A DNA stretch of 64,000 nt from JABSOG01 sp965277695 (GCA_965277695.1 CBDIDQ010000064.1:1-64000), one strand, 5' to 3'. Counted from the first letter of the stretch, positions 45,874 to 55,890 are shown. A program made the numbers and translations. Notes: a model not told the origin generated them from the sequence alone.

Positions 45874-46728
45874 ATGACACAAATAACGCAGAAACACCAA
45901 CAACCACAAATAACTTTAGGCACATCTGACATTGATTTATGGTTAGTCAGACCGGATGAGATCACCGATCGCCCATTATTGTTGGCGTATGATAAATTGA
46001 TGTCACAGTCGGAGCGAGATAAGCAGCAACGTTATAAGTTTGCCCAAGATCGTCATGATGCTTTGGTTACCCGGGCTTTTGTCAGGACCTTACTCTCAGC
46101 TTATGAATTACCAACTGTGATCACCCCCGAGCAGTGGCAATTTAGTAAGGGTGATAAAGGTAAACCGGAAATTAGCAATCAAATTTATGGCCCAGCTAGG
46201 CAATCAGCTGAGGCAGTCACGCCAGTTTTAAGGTTTAACTTGAGTCATACCAAAGGGCTGATTGTATGTGCGGTCGTTTGGGATGTTGATATTGGCGTTG
46301 ATGTTGAATACATACCAAGAAAAACCTCGCCGCTGAAGATAGCCCGGTACAAATTTTCTGATCTAGAAATTGCTGAGTTGAACGCTCAGCCAGTAGAAAA
46401 CCAACGTAAACGTTTTTTTGATTACTGGACGCTTAAAGAGTCTTATATTAAAGCGGTGGGGCAAGGTTTGGCGATCCCGTTAGATCAATTTAGTTTTATG
46501 ATTATTGATGACCAGAATATTCGTATGTCGATAGATGAGCAACGTAACGATGACGCCAGTCAATGGCAAAGTTGGTTGTTACAGGGGACAGCAGCGCACC
46601 GGATTGCTTTAAGTATCAAAGATCCTCGCAGCAGGGAGTTTAATCTGCGTTATTTTGAGAGTTTACCCTTGATTAAACGTTGGCCAGTTCAGCTACCTTT
46701 AACCTCAAGCTCAGCTGAATTTGACTGA
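45874..46728 (+). CDS. 4'-phosphopantetheinyl transferase, Sfp type
   Basis: A 284-residue Sfp-type enzyme. The first motif is 'FNLSHTKGLIVCAV' (about 124-137), the Mg-binding pair is in 'DIGVDVEYI' (about 143-151) and the catalytic motif is 'FFDYWTLKESYIKAVGQGL' (about 187-205). It transfers phosphopantetheine from CoA to carrier proteins. Large Sfp-type enzymes often serve secondary-metabolite synthases or polyunsaturated fatty acid synthases; no such carrier is present in this window. No strong ribosome site is seen before the ATG. Confidence 0.92.
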   Translation: MTQITQKHQQPQITLGTSDIDLWLVRPDEITDRPLLLAYDKLMSQSERDKQQRYKFAQDRHDALVTRAFVRTLLSAYELPTVITPEQWQFSKGDKGKPEISNQIYGPARQSAEAVTPVLRFNLSHTKGLIVCAVVWDVDIGVDVEYIPRKTSPLKIARYKFSDLEIAELNAQPVENQRKRFFDYWTLKESYIKAVGQGLAIPLDQFSFMIIDDQNIRMSIDEQRNDDASQWQSWLLQGTAAHRIALSIKDPRSREFNLRYFESLPLIKRWPVQLPLTSSSAEFD

Positions 46729-47006
46729 TAACGATTTAAAGTAACTAAAAACAGTTAAAGTAACTTAAATCTTTTGAAATTAGCAAAAGTAACACGAAAA
46801 TTAACTTTTTCTGCGCATGATCGTCATTCTTAGTTTATTGTGTTATAAAGAGAGCATAATTAGATCGCAAATTTTATTACCAACAGTATGAAACTACTGT
46901 TATACTGTATTTAATTACAGTGACCGAGTAAAACTGTCACAACTAAGAATAGTGTTCAGTATTGCTCAAAGCATGATTAACCTAACTCAATTATATGGTG
47001 GAGACG

Positions 47007-47459
47007 ATGGAAAGAGTCAATTTTAAAAGCAAACCTTTAGAAGAACGCAGAAGATTAGTGCGACTAGTTGTTGCTCGACTAGTCAAAGCTTATGGACTTG
47101 GCAGTGTGAAAGAATTAACCACAGTATTTGATTGCTCCTATGGGGCGATTAAAAACTGGGGTTCGGCGGGCAGGGTACCATTGGATCCGATGTTTCAGTG
47201 TCATTTTGAAACTGGCGTTTCACTAGATTGGCTAATGCATGGTGAAGATCCGGCGGTATTGTTCAGTCCTAAAAAAGTCGATGCATTGTCGTTGCATTTA
47301 GCGGGCGAATTGGCATCTGGCGTCAGATTCCAGTTGATTGATGAAAAGTGTGAAGGCGGTATCGACATGCTGTCATTAGGACTCAGAGACAGCTTGATCA
47401 AGTGGATGAAGATTGAAGTTGTTGATATGGAAGATGTGCGGATCAGCAATCAGAGATAA
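47007..47459 (+). CDS. CI-repressor-like HTH regulator
   Basis: About 150 residues. The first 75 resemble the phage CI repressor HTH domain: 'LVVARLVKAYGLGSVKELTTVF', the turn 'SYGAIKNWGSAGRVP' and the characteristic 'GVSLDWLMHGE'. The C-terminal half is not the LexA-like S24 peptidase and has no obvious match. Two in-frame ATGs lie four codons apart (46995 and 47007). TGGAG lies closer to the second, so that was chosen with little certainty. It is probably a host regulator rather than a prophage remnant, since no other phage gene is nearby. Confidence 0.75.
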   Translation: MERVNFKSKPLEERRRLVRLVVARLVKAYGLGSVKELTTVFDCSYGAIKNWGSAGRVPLDPMFQCHFETGVSLDWLMHGEDPAVLFSPKKVDALSLHLAGELASGVRFQLIDEKCEGGIDMLSLGLRDSLIKWMKIEVVDMEDVRISNQR

Positions 47460-47631
47460 TGAACGCGACATTTGGATTAAGGCGAGGGGTTAATCTCGCC
47501 TGTGTCTGGTTGTATCATGTACGATTGTACCTTGTCCGGTTATATCAATAGCGAAAGCAAGCGGAGTAAGTCGTTTGCTTTCGGCCAAAATCCCTTAATT
47601 GTTACAATCTGATTAGCTCAAGCCTGACTTA

Positions 47632-47713
47632 ATCCTTAATTCAATCCTTAATTCAATCCTCAGTTTAATCCTCAGTTTAATCCTCAGCTTAATCCTCAGC
47701 TTAATCCTCAGTC
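47632..47713. repeat. 12-bp tandem repeat overlapping a stop codon
   Basis: About seven copies of a 12-base unit, (TTAATTCAATCC / CTCAGTTTAATC / CTCAGCTTAATC). The last copies contain the stop of the minus-strand DUF6445-like gene. Read on the minus strand each copy presents an AGGAT. Confidence 0.85.
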
Positions 47714-48411
47714 ATCCAAAAAAACAGCGCAACTAAACGGCGGTCTCTTTTATCGACGCCAAAATAACCGTTGGCTCCGTGGATCATATTGCCTTTAAAC
47801 ACCACCAATCGGTTGAAGCGGTTTTCGACAGTATATTCTTCATACCAGGCTTCGGGCGGTAAGCTGTTAACTTTTAAGGCATCAACCAGATTGTTAAATT
47901 GTGGTGGAATAACATTACCTCCAGCGGCACCGTTGGTGTAACGCAGACGATAAAATGAGGTACCAGCGTGTGGTGCTGGATTGGTGTTGAGATATAACAC
48001 GGCGGCATAACGGCATAGTTTGCGGCTGTCGGTGTGAGGTCTCGGTGCGCCTTCCTTTTCGCCAGTTAAATGCACAGAATTATGGTCTACGGTGACATCG
48101 CCGCTATCAATAAACCATAATTTGTCTTTGCCAATCACTGATTTTACCCAATCTTCGACTTGTTTCAACTCGGCCACTTTTAATGCTTTAGGCGAGCGCA
48201 TTCCGGGCCAGAGTTCGTTACTATAAGGTTTACCAAGCTTCCATTTTTTGGGATTAAAACAACGGTTGGCAATTTTTTTTGCCTTGGCATCGGCAAAAAA
48301 ATCATCTTTAACCCAAAGGTTTACCCCAAGCTCTGGTTTTTCATAGGGCAAGACAGGTTGACCATAAGGGACTTCGGGTAAAACCGTATCTGTCGGTAGC
48401 TTGGCATACAT
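47701..48411 (-). CDS. DUF6445-like, 2-oxoglutarate/Fe(II) oxygenase-fold protein
   Basis: A 236-residue protein. A likely facial triad is visible: 'PRPHTDSRKLC' (HxD, about 123-133) and 'GNMIHGANGYFG' (His, about 206-217), followed by 'RDRRLVALFFW', whose Arg would hold 2-oxoglutarate. It resembles the DUF6445 family. The substrate is unknown. No signal peptide is present. Its stop codon lies inside a 12-base tandem repeat. The upstream 350 bases hold only an ACCACAGAGG palindrome. The enzyme class is inferred from the motif spacing. Confidence 0.7.
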   Translation of the reverse strand: MYAKLPTDTVLPEVPYGQPVLPYEKPELGVNLWVKDDFFADAKAKKIANRCFNPKKWKLGKPYSNELWPGMRSPKALKVAELKQVEDWVKSVIGKDKLWFIDSGDVTVDHNSVHLTGEKEGAPRPHTDSRKLCRYAAVLYLNTNPAPHAGTSFYRLRYTNGAAGGNVIPPQFNNLVDALKVNSLPPEAWYEEYTVENRFNRLVVFKGNMIHGANGYFGVDKRDRRLVALFFWMTED

Positions 48412-48581
48412 ATATTAATCCTGATGGTTTACTTAGCCGCCGTAAGGTAGCAAAAAAAGGCAGCCATTGCCAGAAAGTCAAACATTTTCACCACTGAGAT
48501 TATTTATGTGTTGAGGTGGGTGTTTGTTGCTATCGCTTGGTGTTAACGTGGCCTTTTAATGTGTTGCGTTGTATTCCTTTT

Positions 48582-48690
48582 TTATTACCACAGAGGCACA
48601 GAGGCACAGAGGCACAGAGGAAAAGCAAAACCTTAAAACACGGTTTTTCGTCTTTGCTTTTGTTCTTCTCTTCTCTGTGTGCCTAGAGAT
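48582..48690. repeat. ACCACGGAG-family palindrome with (CACAGAGG) run
   Basis: TTACCACAGAGGCACAGAGG with three to four tandem CACAGAGG units, an AAAGCAAAACC...GCTTTTGTTC core and TTCTCTGTGTGCC on the far side. It is a diverged member of the family at 4185 and 54323. The rest of 48412-48769 shows nothing else. Confidence 0.7.
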
Positions 48691-48769
48691 GATTGCTCCT
48701 GCATAATTGAACCTATGGGCGTCCTGCCCTAGTCTGTGGTGCATAAGCTTTTGATTTTTCTTTTACTTG

Positions 48770-49960
48770 TTAATTACTCACTTGGTTCCTACCGCCTTTC
48801 TTTGCTCGATACAACGCTAAATCTGAATTTTTCAATGCCTGCTCAAAATCCTCTTTGGCGGCTCGTTGGGCGACGCCAATTGAAATGGTGACACTCACGG
48901 TTTTGGTATTGGCGCTTTTACTCTTTTCTCTGGCTTGTTTGGTTTTACGCTCGGGTTTGCGCACCACGATTTTATAATCGGCGATAGACTGACGTAAAAT
49001 TTCTAGTTGCGGGGTGGCTTGTTCAGCGGTTTTTCGTGGAAAGACGATAGTAAATTCTTCGCCGCCATAACGAAACACCTTACCACCGCCCTTGACCTTG
49101 GCGAGTTTGGCAGCCACCAACTTGAGCACCTGATCGCCAATATCATGGCCGTAGGTATCATTAAACTTTTTGAAGTGATCAATATCGAGCATAGCAACGG
49201 TATATTTTCTGCCTAATGACAATACCAGTTGATTAAGTGCACGACGCGAAGGCAAAGCCGTTAATTCATCTCGGTAGGCAAGAAAATAGGCATCGATGAT
49301 CACCACTAACAAATAGTGGACCGCCAAAACCGTTAAAACGATAAACCAAGGCAGCTGGATCAGTTGATAATATTGCAAACACCAGACAATAAAACTAACC
49401 AAAATGGCACTTAACAACAAATTAGCCTTCACCAGCGACTGCCATAATAGCAGTACCGCAGTTATAAAAATTGGTAACTGAAGCGGGATATAGGGAATAA
49501 AGTCAAACAGCCAATGGCTTTGCGGGACTTGGCTATTGATGTACTGGTTGAGCCACAGCCAAGCATAAGCGCCAGCACCACATATAGCGATGATCAGCAC
49601 CCGGCCAATACTGTGTACAGATATCAATCCTCTGTCTTTGATTAGTGAAAACAGTGCAAACAGGCTGATCCCAGTTACCATTTGCCAATTGTTATGCTGT
49701 TTCAGCCAGTCAGACCAAGGTAGCGGATATTCACGACTGAGAAAAAATACCAGCCATAACAACGCCAGTAAAGAAAAGCGGCTGCGGCTGAATTGCGCGG
49801 CAAAAATGATAGTGATTAACAACAAGGCATATAATACGTTGATCACCACAGCTTGCAGCGGTTGCCAAAAACTTTGAAAATGGATTGTCAGATAGAAAGC
49901 CAAGGCTGACGCGATGAGGCTTAATACGGTGAGTTTAAGCCCTTGTAATTTTAGCAGCAA
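48770..49960 (-). CDS. Membrane diguanylate cyclase (GGDEF)
   Basis: A 396-residue protein. About eight to nine hydrophobic helices fill residues 1-225 and no known sensor domain is recognised. The GGDEF domain (about 230-396) has 'ALPSRRALNQLVLSLG', 'DIDHFKKFNDTYGHDIGDQVLK' and the catalytic 'RYGGEEFTIVFP'. It should make cyclic di-GMP at the inner membrane. The residues before GGEEF do not form an RxxD inhibitory site, so feedback inhibition is not expected. It stands alone, divergent from hpd. Confidence 0.92.
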   Translation of the reverse strand: MLLKLQGLKLTVLSLIASALAFYLTIHFQSFWQPLQAVVINVLYALLLITIIFAAQFSRSRFSLLALLWLVFFLSREYPLPWSDWLKQHNNWQMVTGISLFALFSLIKDRGLISVHSIGRVLIIAICGAGAYAWLWLNQYINSQVPQSHWLFDFIPYIPLQLPIFITAVLLLWQSLVKANLLLSAILVSFIVWCLQYYQLIQLPWFIVLTVLAVHYLLVVIIDAYFLAYRDELTALPSRRALNQLVLSLGRKYTVAMLDIDHFKKFNDTYGHDIGDQVLKLVAAKLAKVKGGGKVFRYGGEEFTIVFPRKTAEQATPQLEILRQSIADYKIVVRKPERKTKQAREKSKSANTKTVSVTISIGVAQRAAKEDFEQALKNSDLALYRAKKGGRNQVSN

Positions 49961-50214
49961 ACAACTACCTCGGTCTGTTTCATGTTAGGACCGTCATCAT
50001 AGCAATCTTCAAGTTCGCTTGTCATTGAACATTTTGCCTGTTTGTTTTTTACTTGAAAACATCAGCAGGTGTAACGAAAAATTGCCAGTTTCTAAATCCA
50101 TACAGTGGCACTAAAATCAAAAGCAGGTGGTAATTATTTCCCTATCGTTTTGTAGCCAGTTATCATATCGGCTATCTACCTTTTTATATATTTACCTTTA
50201 GCAGGAGAGTCGCA

Positions 50215-51285
50215 ATGGCTGATTTATTTGAAAATCCGATGGGATTAGATGGTTTTGAGTTTGTAGAGTTTACCGCGCCAAAGCGGGGGCTGCTGGAGCC
50301 GGTATTTGAATCCATGGGCTTTTCGTTGGTCGCCAGACACAAATCCAAAGACGTTGAATTATGGCGTCAGGGCGACATTAACTTTATCACCAACTACCAC
50401 CCAAAAAGCCACGCCGCTTATTATGCAGAAGAGCATGGTCCGTCAGCTTGTGGTTTGGCATTTAGAGTTAAAGATGCCCATCATGCTTACACCAGAGCAT
50501 TAGAAAAAGGCGCACAACCTGTTGAGATCCCAACAGGTCCGATGGAATTACGCTTACCCGCAATTAAAGGCATTGGCGGAGCCAACCTATATTTGATTGA
50601 TCGTTATGAAGAAGGCAAAACCATTTACGATATCGATTTTGATTGGATTGATGGTGCAGAAAAACACCCGGTTGGTTGTGGTTTTCATACTCTCGATCAC
50701 CTGACTCACAATGTATATCGCGGCAGAATGGATTATTGGGCTGACTTTTATTGTGGTTTGTTTAATTTCAGAGAGATCCGCTATTTTGACATCAAAGGTG
50801 AATATACCGGTTTGCTATCTAAAGCGCTAACGGCACCAGACGGTAAAATCCGTATTCCGTTAAACGAAGAAGCGGGTAGTGGTGGTCAAATTGAAGAATT
50901 CCTGATGAAGTATAATGGCGAAGGCATTCAGCATATCGCCTTTTCTTGTGATGACTTATTTGCTTGTTGGGATAACCTCAAAGCCAAGGGAATGAAGTTT
51001 ATGACAGCCCCACCAGAAACCTATTACAAAATGTTAGAGGAACGTTTACCAGGACACGGCGAGCCGACTGAACAATTGCAATCACGAGGCATTTTGCTCG
51101 ATGGGACTACTGACGGTGAGCAACCTAGATTGCTGCTACAAATCTTCTCTGATACTTTGTTAGGTCCTGTATTCTTCGAGTTTATTCAACGTAAACAAGA
51201 CGACGGTTTTGGCGAAGGCAACTTTAAAGCCTTGTTCGAATCTATCGAACGCGACCAAATCGATCGTGGTGTTGTTGGTAAGTAA
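50215..51285 (+). CDS. hpd: 4-hydroxyphenylpyruvate dioxygenase
   Basis: A 356-residue iron(II) dioxygenase that converts 4-hydroxyphenylpyruvate to homogentisate in tyrosine breakdown or pyomelanin formation. Iron ligands are in 'VGCGFHTLDHLTHNV' (His, about 158-172), 'GIQHIAFSCDD' (His, about 241-251) and 'GPVFFEFIQRK' (Glu, about 321-331). AGGAGAGTCGCA precedes the ATG. No homogentisate dioxygenase gene is adjacent, so the rest of the pathway is elsewhere or homogentisate accumulates. A terminator follows. Confidence 0.96.
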   Translation: MADLFENPMGLDGFEFVEFTAPKRGLLEPVFESMGFSLVARHKSKDVELWRQGDINFITNYHPKSHAAYYAEEHGPSACGLAFRVKDAHHAYTRALEKGAQPVEIPTGPMELRLPAIKGIGGANLYLIDRYEEGKTIYDIDFDWIDGAEKHPVGCGFHTLDHLTHNVYRGRMDYWADFYCGLFNFREIRYFDIKGEYTGLLSKALTAPDGKIRIPLNEEAGSGGQIEEFLMKYNGEGIQHIAFSCDDLFACWDNLKAKGMKFMTAPPETYYKMLEERLPGHGEPTEQLQSRGILLDGTTDGEQPRLLLQIFSDTLLGPVFFEFIQRKQDDGFGEGNFKALFESIERDQIDRGVVGK

Positions 51286-51326
51286 TAAATAAACCGTTGG
51301 TAAGGACTCACTTCTTTATCCTCTTT

Positions 51327-51357
51327 AGGGCGCTACATCTGTAGCGCCCTTTTTTAT
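51327..51357 (+). terminator. Terminator after hpd
   Basis: AGGGCGCTACA-TC-TGTAGCGCCCT followed by TTTTT. Confidence 0.95.
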
Positions 51358-51383
51358 TGCGTATCACTGTGTCGTTAATGACT

Positions 51384-51478
51384 GTAGGCGGGGCTTCAGC
51401 CGCGCTTTTCGAAGGTTGGTCAATCACTGGGGGTTTACGGTCGCTTTGGCTCCCTTGCGCGGCTAAAGCCCCGCCTAC
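51384..51478. repeat. REPIN-like palindrome (GTAGGCGGGGC type)
   Basis: GTAGGCGGGGCTTCAGCCGC and GCGGCTAAAGCCCCGCCTAC are inverted arms, each itself a hairpin, around a 50-base spacer. This is the same two-hairpin layout as the GTAGACG family but with a different arm sequence. Confidence 0.8.
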
Positions 51479-51662
51479 GATTAAACTTCAATAATTTCAA
51501 TATCTTAATAAATTAAATTCAATATTTCACAACTTTTCACACGTTTTCAAGACTCTTCAAAGCCAATTTCATTAGATGTGTACCACGTTAATCCGAGGCG
51601 ATTGACCATTGGCTCATAGCTGTAATAGCTGTAATAAAAACAACTTGATACGGGGTTCGAAA

Positions 51663-54293
51663 ATGAAACACAATTTAAATAAACTGCATCTGGCGATTAA
51701 GTCTGCCTTACTGATTGGTAGCCTAGCGGTACCGACAATGGCCTTTGCCGAAGGGGCGGTTGATAAAGCCGCAGATGAGCAAAATATAGCCAAAGCCAAC
51801 AAGGTGGATAGCAAAGCCAACAAGGTAAATAGCGAGGCGCTAAAAACAGAAACCATTCAGGTGAAAGGTATTCGTGGCAGCATGATTAAATCGTTAAATA
51901 CTAAACGATATAGCAACTCAATTGTTGATGCGGTCAGTGCAGAAGATATTGGTAAGTTTCCCGATCAGAATGTGGCTGAGTCATTACAGCGTATTACCGG
52001 AGTATCGCTTACCCGAAGCTTTGGTGAAGGTGAGCGAGTGAGTATCCGTGGTACCACTGCCAGCCAAAACCGCACCTTATTAAATGGTCAAGCCGTCGGC
52101 TCGGTGGATTGGTGGACCAACTCTGCCGCTAACCGTGGTTTTAACTACACCATGTTGCCCTCAGAAATAGTCTCTGATTTAGAAGTTTATAAATCACCCG
52201 AAGCGGATATTGATGAAGGTTCTATTGGTGGTACTGTGATTGTCCGGACGCGACAACCACTGGATCTGGAGTCGGGTAAATTTGCCGCTTCTGCCTTGGC
52301 GCAATATTCTGATGTGTCTGGCGAAACCGATCCGTTGACCTCTGGCATGTATAACTGGATAAATGATGATGAAACCTTTGGTGTTTTGGTTTCAGTGGTG
52401 CGACAAGAGCGTAATTTGCGTCGTGACGGCATTGAAGCCTGGAGTTGGTCAAAACGTGATATCACCATGGCAGATGGTACTGTGCACGAAGATGTTTACA
52501 GCCCGGGTGGTGGTGGGTCGGCGATGTTTAGTCAAGAGCGGGTGCGTACTGGGATTAACTTTACCACCCAATATCGTCCTAATGATGAGCTTGAATTCAT
52601 CTTTAATGGCCTAGATTCTACTATGAAAGCCGATAACGAGAATCAAAACTTCTTATGGTTACCGGGTTATGGTGATTCTGCTTATGAGTCGCTTGAGCTG
52701 ATTGATCATCCGGTAGTGGGCAAAATGGCGGTTGCTGGCACTATCGGTTTATCGCCAGATGGCAGCAATATTTTGGACGAAACCAAGGTGCGAAACTCCG
52801 AAATCAATACCAAATCTTATGATTTGAAAGTGAATTATGAAGGTGATGTTTGGTTGTCGAGTGTTCATGTTGGTTATACCAAAGGTGATGGCGGCTCCCA
52901 AGCTGATCGTAGTGTTGGTTGGGGTGGCAATGTTGTTCATAGTTTTGATGCGTCTAATGTTGAAGATGTTCGCACCAGCTACGGGGCTGATCCAGCGGAT
53001 GGTACTCAGTGGGATCTAGACTTTCTTCGTTATGACATCAATGACGCTAAAGATGACGAAACCTACCTACAGACTGATTTTGAGCGAGATATTGACGTGT
53101 CAATTTTCAGCAAAATTAAAGTTGGGGTTAAATATCGTGATCACTCGCGTTTTAACACCAAATTAACCACAGATGCCAAAACCGATCTGAATTGGAATTT
53201 AGCTGATTTTTCTAACGCCACGCCGGGGGATTTTCTTGAAGATCAAGGCTCAGATGGCACTTTGAAAAGTTATGCTCAAACTGACAGTGATAAAGTGCGA
53301 GCCGCAGGTGATGCACTGGACTGGAATTACCGAGTACTCAAAGCCAGTACTTTTGATGTCAACGAAAAAATCTATGCCGCTTATGTTAAAGCCGATATCG
53401 ATACTGAAGGATTACGCGGTAATATCGGCGTACGTTTGGTGCAAACGGACCAATCGTCGGCGGCTTATATTGGCGCATCAGGCGAGGAAGTATGGACTGA
53501 AAAAGATTCGGATTATTTTGAAGTGTTACCGAGCCTGAACTTAGTGATGGATTTGGATGATGATTTGATCATGCGTGTCAGTGCAGCACGAGTCATGTCG
53601 CGCCCTGATTATGCTGATATGACCTCTTCAACCTCTTATAACCTTGAAACCCAGACCGGTACCGGTGGCAACAGCAACATCGACCCTTATCGTGCGACCC
53701 AATTTGATATTGGTTTAGAGTGGTATTTCAGTGATGCGGGTATTCTTTCGGCGGCGTATTTCCATAAAGATGTGCAGTCGTTTATTGATAATGCCCAATC
53801 GCTTGAAATCCATGAAGGGGTCGAAGTGCTGATTAATCGTCCGGTTAACGGCAATGGCGGCACCATTGAAGGGATTGAAATTGGTTATCAGCAAGACATT
53901 TACAACGGTTTTGGCATATCAGCCAACTACACCTATGTTGATGGTGAAGCCAAAGATGATCAGGGTAATGACGTCACTATCCCGGGCAACTCAGATCACA
54001 CCGTAAACCTCAGCGCATTTTATGAAAACGATGATTTTAGCGGTCGAATTTCTTATAACTATCGCTCGGGTTATGACTCAGGTGAAGGTTGGCCGGGATA
54101 TGTTGATGACTATGGTCAAGTGGATATGAACCTGACCTACAACATCAATGAAAACATCTCGATTGTGCTTGAAGCGATGAACCTGACGGATGAGCAAACC
54201 TTCACCTACCAAGAAAAGGGCGTAGAGCAAGCATTGACCGGTTCTTATGCTGATGGTCGTCGTTTTGTCACGGGTGTTCGGGTTAATTTCTAA
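51663..54293 (+). CDS. TonB-dependent receptor
   Basis: An 876-residue outer-membrane receptor. A signal peptide ends at 'PTMAFA' (about 29). The plug includes 'VKGIRGSMIKSLNTKRYS', 'SAEDIGKFPDQNVAESLQRI' and 'SIRGTTASQNRTLLNGQ'. The barrel ends in 'GRRFVTGVRVNF' with a terminal Phe. The TIGR01782-like plug suggests a carbohydrate or related nutrient rather than a siderophore, but the ligand is unknown. A TTG 18 codons upstream would destroy the signal peptide, so the ATG with GGGG upstream was chosen. A TonB-Sel1 gene follows, and a paralogous receptor starts at 62382. Confidence 0.92.
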   Translation: MKHNLNKLHLAIKSALLIGSLAVPTMAFAEGAVDKAADEQNIAKANKVDSKANKVNSEALKTETIQVKGIRGSMIKSLNTKRYSNSIVDAVSAEDIGKFPDQNVAESLQRITGVSLTRSFGEGERVSIRGTTASQNRTLLNGQAVGSVDWWTNSAANRGFNYTMLPSEIVSDLEVYKSPEADIDEGSIGGTVIVRTRQPLDLESGKFAASALAQYSDVSGETDPLTSGMYNWINDDETFGVLVSVVRQERNLRRDGIEAWSWSKRDITMADGTVHEDVYSPGGGGSAMFSQERVRTGINFTTQYRPNDELEFIFNGLDSTMKADNENQNFLWLPGYGDSAYESLELIDHPVVGKMAVAGTIGLSPDGSNILDETKVRNSEINTKSYDLKVNYEGDVWLSSVHVGYTKGDGGSQADRSVGWGGNVVHSFDASNVEDVRTSYGADPADGTQWDLDFLRYDINDAKDDETYLQTDFERDIDVSIFSKIKVGVKYRDHSRFNTKLTTDAKTDLNWNLADFSNATPGDFLEDQGSDGTLKSYAQTDSDKVRAAGDALDWNYRVLKASTFDVNEKIYAAYVKADIDTEGLRGNIGVRLVQTDQSSAAYIGASGEEVWTEKDSDYFEVLPSLNLVMDLDDDLIMRVSAARVMSRPDYADMTSSTSYNLETQTGTGGNSNIDPYRATQFDIGLEWYFSDAGILSAAYFHKDVQSFIDNAQSLEIHEGVEVLINRPVNGNGGTIEGIEIGYQQDIYNGFGISANYTYVDGEAKDDQGNDVTIPGNSDHTVNLSAFYENDDFSGRISYNYRSGYDSGEGWPGYVDDYGQVDMNLTYNINENISIVLEAMNLTDEQTFTYQEKGVEQALTGSYADGRRFVTGVRVNF

Positions 54294-54322
54294 TCCGCTT
54301 TGTTCTTTAAAATCAAAAGCAT

Positions 54323-54430
54323 TCACCACGGAGACACGGAGGCACGGAGAAGGGCAAAAGCAAAAACAGAAAAATAGTGTTTTATAGGTTTTGATTTTGA
54401 CTTTGCTTTTCCTCTGTGCCTCTGTGGTGA
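54323..54430. repeat. ACCACGGAG-family palindrome
   Basis: TCACCACGGAGACACGGAGG and CCTCTGTGCCTCTGTGGTGA are inverted arms around GGGCAAAAGC...GACTTTGCTTTT. The CTTTGTTCTTTAAAA flank is shared with the copies at 4.1 and 4.4 kb. Confidence 0.8.
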
Positions 54431-54546
54431 TAAAAAAGGAATAGGACGTTACACGTTAACGTTAATGTGTGGGCGTTGGCAATACCCCGTTAAACACAGT
54501 AGAATATTTGACAACCCTAATCTTCTTGATAACCCATTGTGAGCCA

Positions 54547-55890
54547 TTGAAATCCTTTCTCGCTGTTTTCATCTTGTTGTTATTTAATCCGCTGACGCTA
54601 AGGGCTGATTTGCTTTCGGCTACGCTGGATTATCATGGCGGCAATTATCAGCAAGCCAATAGTGAATTTATGCGTTTAGCCCAGTTGGGCAACAAAGACG
54701 CGATATATAATATTGCGGTGATGCATTTACATGGTCAGGGCATGGAAAAAGACTTAGTAAAAGCCCATTCGTGGTTTTTACTGGCGGGTGATTTTGGTTT
54801 GGATGAAGCCCGTTCAGCGGCGCAGTTGATTGGCCAAAAATACGCTAAACCCACCGTACTGGCTGATGCTTACCAAAGCTTGAGCGAAACCCTCGATCAT
54901 CAAACCTTCAGCGACACCTTATTGCCGACTTTTGCGATTAAACAATTTGCCGACGATTTAATTCCACCGGCACAAATTCATAATGTTGACGCTAAATACC
55001 CCAAAGCCGCTTACGAAAAGGGGCTCGAAGGTTGGGTGTGGCTCGAATTTGATGTCGATAAATCTGGCGTGGTCAAAGATGTTGATATTGTAGACGCTTA
55101 TCCGAATAAAACCTTTAACCGGGCGATATACAATGCCGTCAGGCGCTGGCGTTTTGAACCTTTCACCATCGGCGGCAAAGCGGCGGATTATGGCAACCGC
55201 TCACTGTTGTACCATTTCACCACTTTTAAAGGTAAACGTTACAAAGCCAGTTTTGCTCGGCAAAAAAAGCAATATCAGAAGAAAATCAACAACTTGATTG
55301 AACGGGCAGAACAAGGTAGTGCCCTAGTACAATATTATATTGCCAACTGGATGGTAGCCGATGAGCATAACGCCACCCGATTGCTACGCTTCCACTGGCC
55401 AGAAGCCACCGCCGGTTCTGAGTTATTATTGGCCTCGGCAGTCAATGGGTATCCCAATGCGCAATATCGATTGGGTGCAAACCTATTGCGAGGTGAATAC
55501 ACCCAAGCTGACAGAAAAAAGGGCCTCAACTGGACCCGTCACGCCGCACAAGAGGGCTTTGTTTACGCCCAATATCGGCTAGCCAAAGAATTACTCGATA
55601 CGCGTTATCCGCAATATAATCTCGCCAAAGCCCAAAGCTGGCTAACAGCCGCCGCCGACCAAGGCCATTTCAGAGCAACCCGAGATTTGGTTACCCTGCT
55701 GGTGGAACAAAAGGATTATAGCGCAGCACAAAACTACCTCGATGCGGGTTTAAAAGTTGATGACGAACACCCGGATTTGCTGTTTGCTCAAAGCAAGGTA
55801 TTGGCTGTGCAGGGGCAAGATAAGGCGGCGCAAGAGGTGTTGGCTCAGGCTGCTGAGATGGCGAAAGAAAGGGGGTGGTTGGTGCCTTAA
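54547..55890 (+). CDS. TonB C-terminal domain protein with Sel1 repeats
   Basis: About 447 residues. A signal peptide (KSFLAVFILLLFNPLTLRA) leads into Sel1-like repeats ('DAIYNIAVMHLHGQGMEKD', about 45-90). Next comes a TonB C-terminal domain, 'YEKGLEGWVWLEFDVDKSG' to 'AVRRWRFEPFTIGG' (about 150-205), and more Sel1 repeats ('PNAQYRLGANLLRG', 'VYAQYRLAKELLD'). It should be periplasmic and may contact the receptor gene upstream. There is no membrane anchor plus Pro-rich linker as in true TonB. The TTG start is preferred because it begins at the signal peptide; an in-frame GTG 26 codons upstream is the alternative. Confidence 0.8.
   Translation: MKSFLAVFILLLFNPLTLRADLLSATLDYHGGNYQQANSEFMRLAQLGNKDAIYNIAVMHLHGQGMEKDLVKAHSWFLLAGDFGLDEARSAAQLIGQKYAKPTVLADAYQSLSETLDHQTFSDTLLPTFAIKQFADDLIPPAQIHNVDAKYPKAAYEKGLEGWVWLEFDVDKSGVVKDVDIVDAYPNKTFNRAIYNAVRRWRFEPFTIGGKAADYGNRSLLYHFTTFKGKRYKASFARQKKQYQKKINNLIERAEQGSALVQYYIANWMVADEHNATRLLRFHWPEATAGSELLLASAVNGYPNAQYRLGANLLRGEYTQADRKKGLNWTRHAAQEGFVYAQYRLAKELLDTRYPQYNLAKAQSWLTAAADQGHFRATRDLVTLLVEQKDYSAAQNYLDAGLKVDDEHPDLLFAQSKVLAVQGQDKAAQEVLAQAAEMAKERGWLVP

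Noticed and set aside
46995..47459. Prophage remnant suggested by the CI-like regulator
   Set aside because: No integrase, structural gene or attachment repeat is nearby; a host regulator is more likely.
48582..48690. CRISPR-like array suggested by the CACAGAGG units and the 12-base repeats at 47.6 kb
   Set aside because: Units are too short, have no spacers and no cas gene is present.
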